Assembly: GCF_001571405.1 (NCBI RefSeq)
Contig: NZ_BCNX01000004.1
Location: forward strand, 210,823-274,822
Length of the DNA stretch: 64,000 nucleotides
Reading direction: 5' to 3'
From: Methanoculleus thermophilus
GTDB lineage: Archaea > Halobacteriota > Methanomicrobia > Methanomicrobiales > Methanoculleaceae
Part shown: one piece after another, positions 43,708 to 52,481 of the stretch
How positions within the stretch are numbered: the stretch's first letter is position 1
How the letters are laid out: each line of letters starts with the position of its first letter
Position numbers and translations under genes: made by a program
Notes under the pieces: model-generated
Seen by the model: only the letters and a program-made list of their open reading frames with translations
Told to the model about the DNA's origin: nothing
Database searches by the model: none

Positions 43708-43729
43708 TCAGTTATCAATATGTAACTAA
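43708..43729. promoter_or_regulatory. Operator 2 between the divergent genes
   Basis: TCAGTTA (43708-43714), 8-base gap, TAACTAA (43723-43729): the same inverted repeat as operator 1 with one mismatch, exactly 42 bases further on. It lies 20 bases ahead of the regulator start codon, so binding would repress the regulator itself. Confidence 0.6.
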
Positions 43730-43748
43730 TATCCATGTTAGGTGAGGT

Positions 43749-44336
43749 ATGGAGCAGACAGTCGTTGAAAAATTCCTGAACGAAGTCCCCTACGAAGCCC
43801 GGGCTGCCGTGACGGAACTGAATAGCGATCTCCGGTGGGCCGTGTATATTGCCCTGGTGCTCGAGGGCAGGAAGTACTTCAGCGAGATCAAAGAGATGTT
43901 CAAGGCAAACCCGAACAGTATCGGCCCTGTTCTGAAAGGTCTTGTCGACGGCGGGCTTGTGGCAAGGAAGATCGCTAAACTCGAGGACTTTGCCGATAAG
44001 CGGAAGGTCTTCTACGAGCCGACCGAGCTGGGGCTCCGGCTATTTCGGGTTCTGAACGATGTCGCCATTCCGGGGGGACGGGCGCCCCGGGGGTCGCGTG
44101 TCGGGGTGGAGGCAGGATCGGCTGCCGGCACAGGGACGAAACGGGATACGGGAGTCCGGGGAAACTACGTTGGGCAACCGGGGATAACATCACGAAGTGT
44201 TGCGGAGCCGGGAATTCCGTGGAGATGCATTGGGCGACCAGGGATAACGGCATCGAGGATGGGTTTGGTAGTGGGTAGATCCCGGGAAGCAACGAAGGGG
44301 ATCCGGAACAGGACGCTAAGAAGAAGAGCAGAGTAA
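43749..44336 (+). CDS. Winged-helix transcriptional regulator with a repetitive tail
   Basis: The first ~105 residues form a winged-helix DNA-binding domain of the ArsR/HxlR kind: LNSDLRWAVYIALVLEGRKY, FSEIKEMFKANPNSIGPVLKGLVDGGLVARK (recognition helix) and KVFYEPTELGLRLFRVL (wing and last helix). The remaining ~90 residues are Gly/Arg/Pro-rich and contain a ~20-residue repeat (YVGQPGITSRSV.., CIGRPGITASRM..), unlike any regulator tail; they may be a read-through of repeat DNA after loss of the original stop. AGGTGAGG precedes ATG 43749. The two matched operators upstream suggest autorepression and control of the divergent gene. Confidence 0.8.
   Translation: MEQTVVEKFLNEVPYEARAAVTELNSDLRWAVYIALVLEGRKYFSEIKEMFKANPNSIGPVLKGLVDGGLVARKIAKLEDFADKRKVFYEPTELGLRLFRVLNDVAIPGGRAPRGSRVGVEAGSAAGTGTKRDTGVRGNYVGQPGITSRSVAEPGIPWRCIGRPGITASRMGLVVGRSREATKGIRNRTLRRRAE
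44170..44256 (+). repeat. Direct repeat, ~26 bases, in the tail of the regulator gene
   Basis: 44170-44195 and 44230-44256 share TTGGGC, ACC, GGGATAAC, CA and CGA in order, start 60 bases apart, and keep the reading frame, producing a 20-residue repeat in the protein. Confidence 0.5.
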
Positions 44337-44635
44337 TGTACCCATGACGGAGGGGAGAACTGCCCGGCCGGTGCCCGGGATGTGGTGAGGGGGAGAGTTG
44401 CCAACCGCTAACGGCGCAGGTTGCGTCTCAGAGCCGGGTTCCTCATGGGTACGTCGTCGGGGCTCCTGCGCAGGGCAGTTTTACTTACTTGCAACGGTTC
44501 ATTCACGCGGGGGTTGCCCGTCGTTATCAGGTTCATCGCCATCGGGAGGAGACAGAGCGGATTTCCGCGAGTGTCACTGCCCGCCAGATCGAGTGGCGAA
44601 AGACTGCCGGGCTCCGGGCTAAAAGTACCGGATGG
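44337..44635. other. Intergenic region with no supported gene
   Basis: About 300 bases between the convergent regulator and membrane protein genes. GC-rich overlapping frames are present on both strands, but none has a start context or a recognisable protein pattern. Confidence 0.5.
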
Positions 44636-45694
44636 TTATGCGGCCGAGGAATCGGCACTGCCCGCCCGCTGCAGCCTCCGTGCCGCCACGGCGATCAGGA
44701 GAACTGCTCCCGCAGCGAATACGGCGTTGCCGGCAAGATCGATGGCGGAGTTGCCGAGAGAAACTGAGGGTTGAGGGAACGCATACCAGGCATAGGTGAG
44801 GAGCGCCCCGCCGGCCAGCGCCAGCCGGTGCCAGTCGCCCCAGCCCTGTCGTTCGGACCACGACCGGATAACGACGATCACGACGGCGTCCAGGAGGAGA
44901 TAGAGGGCCACCGGTATCCACCAGTCTGAAAGATGCAGTGTCTGCGCGAATATCGTTATCAGCATGAATATCGAGCCGGCTGCGAGCGAGAACGCACCGA
45001 CCGACCAGGCACCCGGTGCCGGCCGCGTGCTGGTATCTGCAGGCCTGTGCAGTTCGGGCGGCAGGCTGAATGCGGCGACGATCAGGACGATGACGGCTGC
45101 CGCAGCGCCTGCCAGTTGAGGCACCGGGGCGACAAAGGCCTCGGTGCTCAGGGTGGCTGCCGTTATGGCGATGCTGCCTATGGCGAAGAGGACGAAGGTG
45201 CTTGCCAGTCCCGGACGGCCAAGCCAGGGGGTGGTCCGGCGTTCCGGGAAGAGAACCTCGACGAGCGCTATCGGCACGCTGATGCTCCAGACGGTATGGA
45301 GGGTAAGCACGAAGAGAGTCCACGGGAGGGCGATCCCGAGCGCCGGCAGAAAGCCGTAATCGAGAAGGCGTTCACCAAGGTAGTTCGGATTGAAGAGCGA
45401 CTGGGTGATGATGCCTTCTTCCAGAACGGCGTAGGCAAGGGCGAGCACGATCATGCCCGGCCAGCCTCTGCCGGTCCGCCGGACAACCTCCCTGATCAGG
45501 AGCGCACCGCCGCCGTACATCGGCGCCAGCACGATAAGGGCGGGGAGCATGGTGATGGCGAGGTTCCCGAGCAGGAACTCGGCGACGAGGGGAGCGAGGA
45601 AGAAGAGTATGACTGCGGGAGCGATGCGGCTAAAGGTCATCCCGATTGAATCCCGGGATCCATCGGTTGTATTCGCCGGGCCGGCGGGGGGCAT
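44636..45694 (-). CDS. Polytopic membrane protein of unknown function
   Basis: A 352-residue protein (or 334 from the Met at 45640) with about nine predicted membrane helices, for example IAPAVILFFLAPLVAEFLLG, GMIVLALAYAVLEEGIITQ, LGIALPWTLFVLTLHTVWSI, STFVLFAIGSIAITAATL, AAAAVIVLIVAAFSL and PVALYLLLDAVVIVVI. The AYAVLEEGIITQ segment recalls the EE motif of CPBP-type intramembrane proteins, but the other CPBP motifs are not evident. Function unknown. A similar overall layout occurs in membrane proteins from actinobacteria and methanogens, from memory. Confidence 0.7.
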   Translation of the reverse strand: MPPAGPANTTDGSRDSIGMTFSRIAPAVILFFLAPLVAEFLLGNLAITMLPALIVLAPMYGGGALLIREVVRRTGRGWPGMIVLALAYAVLEEGIITQSLFNPNYLGERLLDYGFLPALGIALPWTLFVLTLHTVWSISVPIALVEVLFPERRTTPWLGRPGLASTFVLFAIGSIAITAATLSTEAFVAPVPQLAGAAAAVIVLIVAAFSLPPELHRPADTSTRPAPGAWSVGAFSLAAGSIFMLITIFAQTLHLSDWWIPVALYLLLDAVVIVVIRSWSERQGWGDWHRLALAGGALLTYAWYAFPQPSVSLGNSAIDLAGNAVFAAGAVLLIAVAARRLQRAGSADSSAA

Positions 45695-45706
45695 GATTCT
45701 ACTAGA

Positions 45707-45925
45707 TCAGCCGGATTGACTTAAGCCCTTTTGGTACCGGGTCTTCGGCGTCTGGATGATTGCTTTGACTTCCCGGGGATTCATCCGCACCGATGTCGAG
45801 AGGCAGGCCCCGCGATAGCGTTCGAGGATGTTGATCGCCGTGGTGGCAAGGGGCAACCCTTCCGGCTCCATTGCCTCGAGCGCTTTCATCGCCTCTGGTT
45901 CGTGCCGGATCAGGTCGATGAGCAC
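45707..45925 (-). pseudogene. VapC PIN-domain toxin relic
   Basis: [19 protein letters not shown] and LPLATTAINILERYRGA match the first ~50 residues of a VapC ribonuclease, but the initial strand with the first catalytic aspartate (normally LDTSxLIDL) is cut short, and the C-terminal half with the remaining acidic residues is missing; the frame ends after QTPKTRYQKGLSQSG. The fragment cannot form an active PIN site. It overlaps the end of the VapB relic. Confidence 0.6.
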
Positions 45926-46131
45926 GAAGCTTTCCTCATCTCGCGTGACGCTTTCTCGATCGAGTCGGCCAGCTCGGGGTTCGGCCCGAACTCCTTGAGG
46001 ACCTCGGAGAGTTTCTTCTTTGGTGGGGTATACTTCAGGATCACCTCGGAAAAACTCATCTTCGAGGTGCCTTTTAACTGCAGGAGCCTCTCGTATGCCT
46101 CATCGCTGATGCAGTTCGTCCTGTTTCCCAC
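45910..46131 (-). pseudogene. VapB (DUF217-type) antitoxin, 3' end fused into VapC
   Basis: From GTG 46131 the protein reads [26 protein letters not shown] and [29 protein letters not shown], a full DUF217/VapB antitoxin except for its last residues. After ASREMRK the sequence jumps into VapC coding DNA, so a small deletion removed the antitoxin end and the toxin start. The antitoxin may still fold and bind DNA. The longer frame upstream of 46131 lacks family similarity. Confidence 0.55.
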
Positions 46132-46789
46132 GACTGTGTATCTGTATGTGCCTCTATTTAGGCCCTCCCCGGGGACACAGATGGCGGCCACGGCCGCTAC
46201 GGGGAGCACGATGAGGTGGTCTTCATACCATTCTCCTGACTGTGTACTTCCAATGCACGAGCCCATTCTGTGGGGAGTCACTTTGACAAGATAATCTTCG
46301 ATAAACGCTAAAGGATCCGTGGTTCTGGTTTTCCTTTCTCCACATCTAGGTTGGCTCTGAGGCCAATTCAAACTCACTATTGAGGGTAGAAATATTCTGA
46401 AATTTTTGGGATAATTGGTAACAAAGTATGATTAACAACCAGTCTGATTGTAGAATTCATTTGATGCATTAAGACGATAAAGAATAGGTTTCCAACCGTA
46501 GAATTACATTAATTCGAACTGTTGGAGCCGATCAAAGACTCGCTTCGGGTGGGGCAGATTCCCCACGTTTTGACTGATCACAGGTTCATACCCAAGTGCC
46601 TCCCTTCCTCTTCATGAGAGTACTCGGAAAAACTCTGCACTTTTTATCTGCCTGGGATAATTTCCATAATCTCTATCGATCCCTAGGTTTACCAGCGCGT
46701 ATGCTGATCACTACAGACCTTCTAAATACATACTACCTTTTTGTCCGAACTCATAGATGTAACCCAGGCCATTAAATTTCAAAACAGAA
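46132..46789. other. AT-rich gene-free region next to tRNA-Glu
   Basis: About 650 bases on the 3' side of tRNA-Glu, clearly AT-richer than the genome average from 46380 to 46790, with no open reading frame of note. Together with the vapBC relic this looks like the scar of an element once integrated at the tRNA. I did not find a repeat of the tRNA 3' end. Confidence 0.4.
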
Positions 46790-46862
46790 TGCTGCTATGG
46801 GGATTTGAACCCCAGTCGTCGGCGTGAAAGGCCGACATGATTGGCCCCTACACTATAGCAGC
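46790..46862 (-). tRNA. tRNA-Glu (anticodon UUC)
   Basis: On the minus strand GCTGCTA (46862-46856) pairs with TAGCAGC to form the acceptor stem, discriminator A at 46790 and no encoded CCA. The anticodon stem is CGGC/GCCG with loop CTTTCAC, giving anticodon TTC. The T arm holds GGTTCAAATCC. GTTGTATAGC about 20-28 bases upstream is a suitable TATA box. A GC-rich D arm (GTGTAGGGGCC) completes the cloverleaf. Confidence 0.95.
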
Positions 46863-46955
46863 GAGTGTGTGCACCAAAGTGCTATACAACTTCGGCGTCT
46901 GAAGATAAAAAAGTTATGCCAGGAGAATCCCCGGCCGCCCTGCGGCCCGGGGATC

Positions 46956-47825
46956 TCACTCGTAGATCGGGGTTCCTTCCTTCTGGGTGAGGGCTTTGTA
47001 GGCCGCCATCAGCTGGCGGGTGATCGGACCGGGCTTGCCGTTCCCGATGACCCGGCCGTCGATCTCGCGGATCGGGCCGACCTCGGCCGCGGTCCCCGTG
47101 ACGAAGACCTCGTCGGCCGTATAGAGGTCGAAGTAGCCGAGGTTGCGCTCGATGATGGTAAGCCCCATCGACGTAGCGATCTCCAGCACGGCATTACGGG
47201 TGACGCCGCGCAGGTTGTTCAAGGTCGGCGGGGTGAGGAGGACGCCGTTCTTGACCAGGAATATGTTGTCCCCCGAGCCCTCGGCAATGTGGCCCTTGGT
47301 GTCGAAGAAGATCGCCTCGTCGACGCCGCGGTAGTTCGCCTCTATCTTTGCGAGGATGTTATTTAGGTAGTTGAGGCTCTTGACGTTCGGCGGCATCGAC
47401 TCCGGGGGAGTGCGCCGGACCGAGACGCAGACGGCCCGCAGGCCCTTCTCGTAGAGGTCGCCGTACATTGCACCCCAGGTGACGGCGATGACGATGACGG
47501 TTGGCTTTGGGCATTTCCGGGGGTCAAGACCGAGATCGCCCTTGCCGCGGGTCACGATCGGGCGGATGTAGGCGTCTTTTAGGTTGTTCCGCCGGAGCGT
47601 CTCCTTGATGACCTCGGCCATCTCCTCCTTTGTGAGCGGGACGGCGAGATCGATCGTCTTTGCTGAGTCGTAGAGCCGTGCGAGATGCTCGTCAAGACGG
47701 AAGATCCTTCCGCTGTAGGCGCGTATCCCCTCAAAAACGCCGTCGCCGTAGAGGAGCCCGTGGTCAAAGACCGAGACCTTCGCCTCCTCCTCCGGGACGT
47801 ATTTGCCGTCAAGGTAAATGATCAT
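46956..47825 (-). CDS. ilvE: Branched-chain amino acid aminotransferase
   Basis: PLP fold-type IV aminotransferase for the last step of Val, Leu and Ile synthesis, 289 residues. Typical blocks: [20 protein letters not shown] at the N-terminus, [11 protein letters not shown] with the PLP lysine Lys149, [21 protein letters not shown] and [15 protein letters not shown]. Length and motifs match archaeal IlvE. It begins 77 bases after the stop of cfbB on the same strand; it could be read from the cfb operon or from its own promoter. It is the last gene before tRNA-Glu. Confidence 0.95.
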   Translation of the reverse strand: MIIYLDGKYVPEEEAKVSVFDHGLLYGDGVFEGIRAYSGRIFRLDEHLARLYDSAKTIDLAVPLTKEEMAEVIKETLRRNNLKDAYIRPIVTRGKGDLGLDPRKCPKPTVIVIAVTWGAMYGDLYEKGLRAVCVSVRRTPPESMPPNVKSLNYLNNILAKIEANYRGVDEAIFFDTKGHIAEGSGDNIFLVKNGVLLTPPTLNNLRGVTRNAVLEIATSMGLTIIERNLGYFDLYTADEVFVTGTAAEVGPIREIDGRVIGNGKPGPITRQLMAAYKALTQKEGTPIYE

Positions 47826-47902
47826 GGAAGTAGTGTGGTCTTGAGTTGCTTGTATCTTTTACGTTTCATGCCTTCGATATCGGTGTAGAATTCACGCCCC
47901 CC

Positions 47903-49273
47903 TCATTCCCGGCAGCAGTCCACAAAATGCGCGAGCATCTTTCGGCTCGTCACCGGGTGGAGGTGGGTGTAACTCCCGATAGTCCGGTCCCGGACCGCAC
48001 CATCGAGCCCGTCGCGGATCCCGCTCCCCCGGGAGAGCTGGTAGGCGTAGCGGGTTCCCGGTGCGAGGTCGACGCTGCTGTAGTGAAACTCGTGGCCCTT
48101 GAACGCCGCCTCGCCCACGGGGCTCTCGGCCGCGCTCGTCCCCACGACGTAGCCGAGCATCCGGCGGGCCGGCATCCGGGTCTCCCCGGCAAAGACCCCG
48201 GCGAGGTCGTACGTCCTCTCCGTTTCGGCGTTCATGAACCCCGGAGCAAGGACCACCCGGTCGGTGAGGTAGATGAGCCCTCCGCACTCCGCGTAGATCG
48301 GCGTCCCGTTCCGTGAGACCTCGCGGACCTCCTCCCGCATCGTGGTGTTCGCCTCGAGCTCCGGGCCATAGAGTTCCGGGTAGCCGCCGCCGAAGATGTA
48401 GCCGTCGGCATCCGGCAGCGTGTCATGGATCGGGGAGAACGGGACCACCTCTGCACCGAACGCTGCAAGCAGGTCAAAGAGGTCGGCGTAGTAGAAGTTG
48501 AAGGCCTCATCGAGCGCGACGCCGATCCGGACGTCCGGGTCGCGGGGTATCGGATACAGATCGTCCCCATCCGGGACCGGCGTAACGTCCCGGGCGAGTC
48601 CAAGGAGCGCCTCTAGGTCGACGTGTTCGCCGATCATCCGTTTCACCGCCTCGATCCGGGCATGGAACTCCTCGTGCCCCTGCCCCTCAAGGTAGGGCAC
48701 AAGGCCCAGGTGGCGCATCGCAAGTTCCATCTCCTCCCCCCGGGGGATAGTGCCGACGACCGGTATGCCGCAGTAGTGCTCGATCGCTCTGACTGCCTTC
48801 TCCTGATGGCGGGTCCCGGTGACGTTGTTCAAGATCACCCCCCGGATATCGACCTCCGGGTCGAAGGCCAGAAACCCCTTCACGATCGCCGCCGCGCTCC
48901 GGGTGATGCTCCGGGCGTTGATGACCAGAATGACTGGGAGATCGAGCTGCTTTGCAATGGCGGCGGTGCTCCCGAGGTCCGTGAGCGCCTCTGCGCCCTC
49001 AAAGAGCCCCCGCACCCCCTCGACGACGGCGATATCCGCTCCCCGGCACCCGTAGGCAAAGACCGCCCGGACCTCGTCCGGGCTCATGACGTAGCCGTCC
49101 AGGTTCCGGCAGGGCCGGCCCGTCACCCCGGTAAGGTAGGAGGGGTCGATGTAATCCATCCCGACCTTGAAGGTCTGGACGGTCCGGTCGGCCGAGAGGA
49201 GGGCCGAGAGCGCGAGCGTGATGCTTGTCTTCCCGCTCCCCGAGCGGTCGCCGGCGATAAGAAAGGACTTCAT
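47903..49273 (-). CDS. cfbB: Ni-sirohydrochlorin a,c-diamide synthase
   Basis: ATP- and glutamine-dependent amidase of the CobB/CbiA family, 456 residues. In methanogens this protein amidates the a and c acetate groups of Ni-sirohydrochlorin in coenzyme F430 synthesis. The N-terminal AGDRSGSGKTSITLALSA (P-loop, residues 8-17) binds ATP; the C-terminal glutamine amidotransferase domain has GGGYPELYG and IYAECGGLIYLTD with nucleophile Cys330, and a late His in GHEFHYSSVD. The ATG overlaps the cfbD stop (ATGA). Assignment to CfbB rather than cobyrinate amidation rests on the surrounding cfb genes. Confidence 0.92.
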   Translation of the reverse strand: MKSFLIAGDRSGSGKTSITLALSALLSADRTVQTFKVGMDYIDPSYLTGVTGRPCRNLDGYVMSPDEVRAVFAYGCRGADIAVVEGVRGLFEGAEALTDLGSTAAIAKQLDLPVILVINARSITRSAAAIVKGFLAFDPEVDIRGVILNNVTGTRHQEKAVRAIEHYCGIPVVGTIPRGEEMELAMRHLGLVPYLEGQGHEEFHARIEAVKRMIGEHVDLEALLGLARDVTPVPDGDDLYPIPRDPDVRIGVALDEAFNFYYADLFDLLAAFGAEVVPFSPIHDTLPDADGYIFGGGYPELYGPELEANTTMREEVREVSRNGTPIYAECGGLIYLTDRVVLAPGFMNAETERTYDLAGVFAGETRMPARRMLGYVVGTSAAESPVGEAAFKGHEFHYSSVDLAPGTRYAYQLSRGSGIRDGLDGAVRDRTIGSYTHLHPVTSRKMLAHFVDCCRE

Positions 49274-50334
49274 CGCATACTCCGAAGGACTGCCCCGAAC
49301 TCACTCTCGACGATCTCGCGGACACCGAGGGTTTTAGGGTGTAAGTCGATCTCGACCATCACGTGCCGGTGGCCCATCTCCCGGAGCGGCTCCACCTGCC
49401 GGGGGCCGTTCGTGATCGAGAAGACCTCGATCCCGCGGGTGTACTCCGGTGGAACGGCGTGCGGGACCCCGACGAGGAGGGCGAAGTCGGGATCGAGCTC
49501 GCGGATCCGCTCCCCGATCGCGGGCCCGTTCGCCCCGTACTCATCGAGCGCACCAAGCAGTTCCGGGTCAACCCCCATCTCCCGCATCCCGGCAAGGATC
49601 CGGGCGGCGTCATCCCGGACCTTCGGGAGCCCCCTGTCCTCGAGGTTTGCCAGATACGTGACCGCGGCGTCCGGGCAGACCTCGTGGAGCGCAACGAGTT
49701 CGTCGGCAAACATATACGCGGTCTCTTTCTTCGCGTTCATCACCGCGACCCCGGTGGCGCCGGAGTCTGCGAGCTCGACAAGCCTTCTCGCCGCGACGTG
49801 CTTGAGGTCGCCGCGGGAAGGCTCGATGTAGGTCCTGGAGGCCGCTCCCCGCAGCCGCTCGACCTCGTTTGCTTTTGCAAGGAGATACCGCTGCCGCTCC
49901 AGTTCCTCGGCGCTGATCCAGCCTGCGTCAGCCGCAGGCTCGAGTGCCGCAAGAACGCCCTCGATGTTCTCCCGAAACCCTGCATGGATATCGACGGCGA
50001 TCGTCGGGGTCTCAATTTTAGCGTCCTGGACCGCCGACTGGAGGTCTTCGCCGATGATCATCGCAACACACGTCCCGACGACCGCCATCCGCCGGGGGTG
50101 AAACGCCTCCTCGGCGTAGCGGAGCACCCGCACAAGCGGGTCGTGCCCGCCGAAGATGAACTCGTTATCGGCAAGCGACGTCGTCAGGACCCGCATGCCG
50201 TCCTCCTCGAGGAGCCGGGCGTGCTTGAACGAGCAGCCCGACGGGCCGTGGAGGACCGCCACGTCCACCCCCAGGTCGCGGGCGGTATAGAGCGCCGCGA
50301 CGATTGAACTCGGTCTTGGTTGAATGTAGTCCAT
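49270..50334 (-). CDS. cfbD: Ni-sirohydrochlorin a,c-diamide reductive cyclase, CfbD subunit
   Basis: Nitrogenase component-1-like (NifD-type) protein of 354 residues, the catalytic subunit that with the NifH-like CfbC reduces and cyclises Ni-sirohydrochlorin a,c-diamide. YIQPRPSSIVAALYTARDLG and LHGPSGCSFKHARLLEEDG are characteristic of CfbD; VVGTCVAMIIGEDL corresponds to the cluster-binding Cys region, and FREN, TAYMFADELV follow. GGAGATA 6 bases before ATG 50334 sets the start; a GTG 12 bases earlier lies inside the cfbE end. cfbE stops 2 bases upstream. No cfbC is in the window. Confidence 0.92.
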   Translation of the reverse strand: MDYIQPRPSSIVAALYTARDLGVDVAVLHGPSGCSFKHARLLEEDGMRVLTTSLADNEFIFGGHDPLVRVLRYAEEAFHPRRMAVVGTCVAMIIGEDLQSAVQDAKIETPTIAVDIHAGFRENIEGVLAALEPAADAGWISAEELERQRYLLAKANEVERLRGAASRTYIEPSRGDLKHVAARRLVELADSGATGVAVMNAKKETAYMFADELVALHEVCPDAAVTYLANLEDRGLPKVRDDAARILAGMREMGVDPELLGALDEYGANGPAIGERIRELDPDFALLVGVPHAVPPEYTRGIEVFSITNGPRQVEPLREMGHRHVMVEIDLHPKTLGVREIVESEFGAVLRSMR

Positions 50335-50336
50335 GT

Positions 50337-51494
50337 TTATCTCCACGTCTTGACTGCAAGGACGATCGCCGCTCCAGCCGGGGTGATGCTCCGGGCGGCG
50401 GCAAGCCCCTCCTCAAGCGTCGCCGCCGCGTGGCCCTCCCCGACATAGACGGTTGCAGCCGGCGCGACGGCCTCGACCGTCCGGCGGACCTCCTCGGCCG
50501 GGAACCCCTCGCAGATTGCTCGCGCCTCCTCGCCGATGACGAGCGTTAAGGGGGCGTTGCCCGAGAGGTTCCGGGCATAGCGGACGGCCTCAACGGTGGT
50601 CGCCATGTTCGTCCCGCTGTTTGCGTTATCGAGGACCAGGACCTCCCCTTCCCACCGGGCTGCCATCCGGCCGGGGAGGGCGGAAAAACCCCCGAGGGGC
50701 GAGGGATGGATCCCGAGGATGCAGGCCGTCGCCGCCGCGAGCGCTAGCGGGGTCTGGTAGCCGGGGAGCGTGCAGAGCGGGTTTGTAAACGTCCCGGTAA
50801 CCCCGTTTCCGGAGTAGCGGCACGTTTCTTCTTCAAAGGATACGATATCCCCGGCCGCGATCCCGCCGGGAAGATCGATCCCCGGCGGGAGGACGACCGT
50901 CTGTGCCCGGGAAAGCAGCCGGCACTTCTCCGTTATCGCGCGCTTCTTTCCTGCCGCGATCGGGTAGTCTTCCGCCGAGGTCAGCACCGCCACGTCCCCG
51001 GCGGCGGTCACCCCGAGCGACTCTTCGGCGACCAGCCACCCGCCGATCCGCTCCGCCTCGCGGACCGCCGGGATCAGGGAGGCGGGGGTGATGCTCTTCC
51101 TCCAGAGCAGTTCGCGCTCAGGGTAGCGGTAGGTCCCGGTCGATGTGTGCAGAATGCCCGGGCCCGGGAGCAGCGCCGCGATGGCATGGGCCGTCGTGGT
51201 CTTCCCTCTCGCTCCGGTGATCTCGATGAAGGGGTGCGGGAGCCGGCCGCCCAGGATGCGCCGCACCATCTCGTGGTGCGGGACCGCTGGCCCGTGTTTA
51301 CGTAAGATCGGGTGGTCGGGATCGAGGTGAACCGGCGCGGTGACGAGGTCGTAGGTGCGGACGAGCGCCTCGGAGGTGGGGATCCCGGTCTTTCCACGGT
51401 AGACATCCACTTCGTCCGTCTCGTGGCCGGCATCCCGGAGCGCCGCGGCGAGGTCTGCCCCGCCGTGGATGGTATCCAGCACCAGGACCCGCAT
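50337..51494 (-). CDS. cfbE: Coenzyme F430 synthase (Mur ligase-like)
   Basis: A 385-residue member of the Mur ligase family that uses ATP to close the carbocyclic ring of 15,17(3)-seco-F430, giving F430. FIEITGARGKTTTAHAIAALL is the P-loop (G-A-R-G-K-T-T), LVAEESLGVTAAGDVAVLTS and LVLDNANSGTNMATTVEAVRYA are Mur domain signatures (the latter around the third domain with the conserved D-N-A). The N-terminal ~75 residues form the small UDP-binding-like domain, shortened as in CfbE. It is read between cfbA (9-base gap) and cfbD (2-base gap). Confidence 0.9.
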   Translation of the reverse strand: MRVLVLDTIHGGADLAAALRDAGHETDEVDVYRGKTGIPTSEALVRTYDLVTAPVHLDPDHPILRKHGPAVPHHEMVRRILGGRLPHPFIEITGARGKTTTAHAIAALLPGPGILHTSTGTYRYPERELLWRKSITPASLIPAVREAERIGGWLVAEESLGVTAAGDVAVLTSAEDYPIAAGKKRAITEKCRLLSRAQTVVLPPGIDLPGGIAAGDIVSFEEETCRYSGNGVTGTFTNPLCTLPGYQTPLALAAATACILGIHPSPLGGFSALPGRMAARWEGEVLVLDNANSGTNMATTVEAVRYARNLSGNAPLTLVIGEEARAICEGFPAEEVRRTVEAVAPAATVYVGEGHAAATLEEGLAAARSITPAGAAIVLAVKTWR

Positions 51495-51503
51495 ATCCTC
51501 CCT

Positions 51504-51911
51504 TCAGGGTTGCAGGTTTGCGATCGCGTCGGCCGCGTTCTTCAGCATCAACTCCGCAAGCAGCGGGTCGCTGCCGATGGGATTGGCGTAGACGAGCGGG
51601 ATCGTCTTTCCGTTGAGCTGGAACTCGCCTCTCCGTGAACCTTCCGGAAGGCCGAGGATCTCGGGGATGTCTTTATCGATGTGCACTCCTCTTGCGAGGA
51701 AGAGCGGGACGACGACGAGCATCTCGATATTCTCCTTTCGGAACGCTTCGAGCTGCTCCTCCACCGTCGGTGTGTTGATGCTCATGAATCCGGGCTTGAC
51801 GATATACTCGTTGGTCTTCCTGGCGATGAGTTCCGCAGTCGTCTCGATCAGTTCCTTATTATATGGGAGCTTGCTGCCATGCCCCACCAGTAACATTCCT
51901 TTAATACCCAT
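51504..51911 (-). CDS. cfbA: Sirohydrochlorin nickelochelatase
   Basis: Small CbiX-type chelatase of 135 residues that inserts Ni(II) (or Co(II)) into sirohydrochlorin, the first committed step to F430. MLLVGHGSKLPYNKELIE carries the N-terminal metal-binding His and VVVPLFLARGVHIDKDIPEIL the second His; the length is that of the homodimeric archaeal form. It is the first gene of the cfbA-E-D-B unit. An AT-rich region with TATTAAAATAATT on the opposite side (about 51935-51950) gives divergent promoters for this operon and the nuclease gene. Confidence 0.93.
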   Translation of the reverse strand: MGIKGMLLVGHGSKLPYNKELIETTAELIARKTNEYIVKPGFMSINTPTVEEQLEAFRKENIEMLVVVPLFLARGVHIDKDIPEILGLPEGSRRGEFQLNGKTIPLVYANPIGSDPLLAELMLKNAADAIANLQP

Positions 51912-51986
51912 ATGTTACAATGTAATACGATGCCCTATTAAAATAATTACCGATTGTTTTTAAGGGCCTGGTTCGAGATCTATGTG

Positions 51987-52481
51987 ATGGCAAATTTCGA
52001 ATTGGAGGTCGCCTCATGTATCAACCGATTTTTCGCTCAGCGGAAGATGCAGGGGTTTGCCTACCGGCTCAAGCAGAGTAAGTTCAATACCCAGTATGTT
52101 GACGTTCTCGTCGACTCCCTCGACCCCCGCTACTACCTGGCCATCGAGTGCAAGTCGATCTCCGGAAAGAAACTCTACTTCTCGAAGCACTTTCACCTCG
52201 ATAAGAATAACGTCCATCAGGTCGACTCGATCACCGATTTCATCCGAAAGACCGGACGCAGGGGGTTTCTTGCCGTTGAGTTCAGGTTCGGGGCGGGAAT
52301 ACCTAAGGAGGCGTACCTCATGCCATGGGAGCAGGTCCTTGAGCGCTACCGGACCGCCCCAGGCATCTCAATCGAGGATTTCCGTCTCTGCTGTGCGCTC
52401 ACCCGTTCCAATGGCGAGTATGAACTTGGGGCGGATACAAATCAATATCCTCTCTCACCACCAACGGATGGAGAAGCATGA
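51987..52481 (+). CDS. PD-(D/E)XK nuclease-fold protein (Hjc-like)
   Basis: A 164-residue protein with the core of a PD-(D/E)XK nuclease: YVDVLVDSL (Asp) followed by YYLAIECKSISG (E-x-K) about 15 residues later, and VHQVDSITDFIRKTGRRGFLAVEFR as the next helix and strand. The order and size resemble archaeal Holliday-junction resolvases and similar small repair nucleases, but the N-terminal GSxxER-type catalytic element is not obvious. It begins the operon that continues with the marker 9 protein (4-base overlap). ATG 51987 follows a GTG in frame and GAGAT. Confidence 0.6.
   Translation: MANFELEVASCINRFFAQRKMQGFAYRLKQSKFNTQYVDVLVDSLDPRYYLAIECKSISGKKLYFSKHFHLDKNNVHQVDSITDFIRKTGRRGFLAVEFRFGAGIPKEAYLMPWEQVLERYRTAPGISIEDFRLCCALTRSNGEYELGADTNQYPLSPPTDGEA

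Noticed and set aside
46132..46377. N-terminal extension of the VapB frame to 46377
   Set aside because: The extra 82 residues do not match antitoxins and the GTG at 46131 sits exactly where the family begins.
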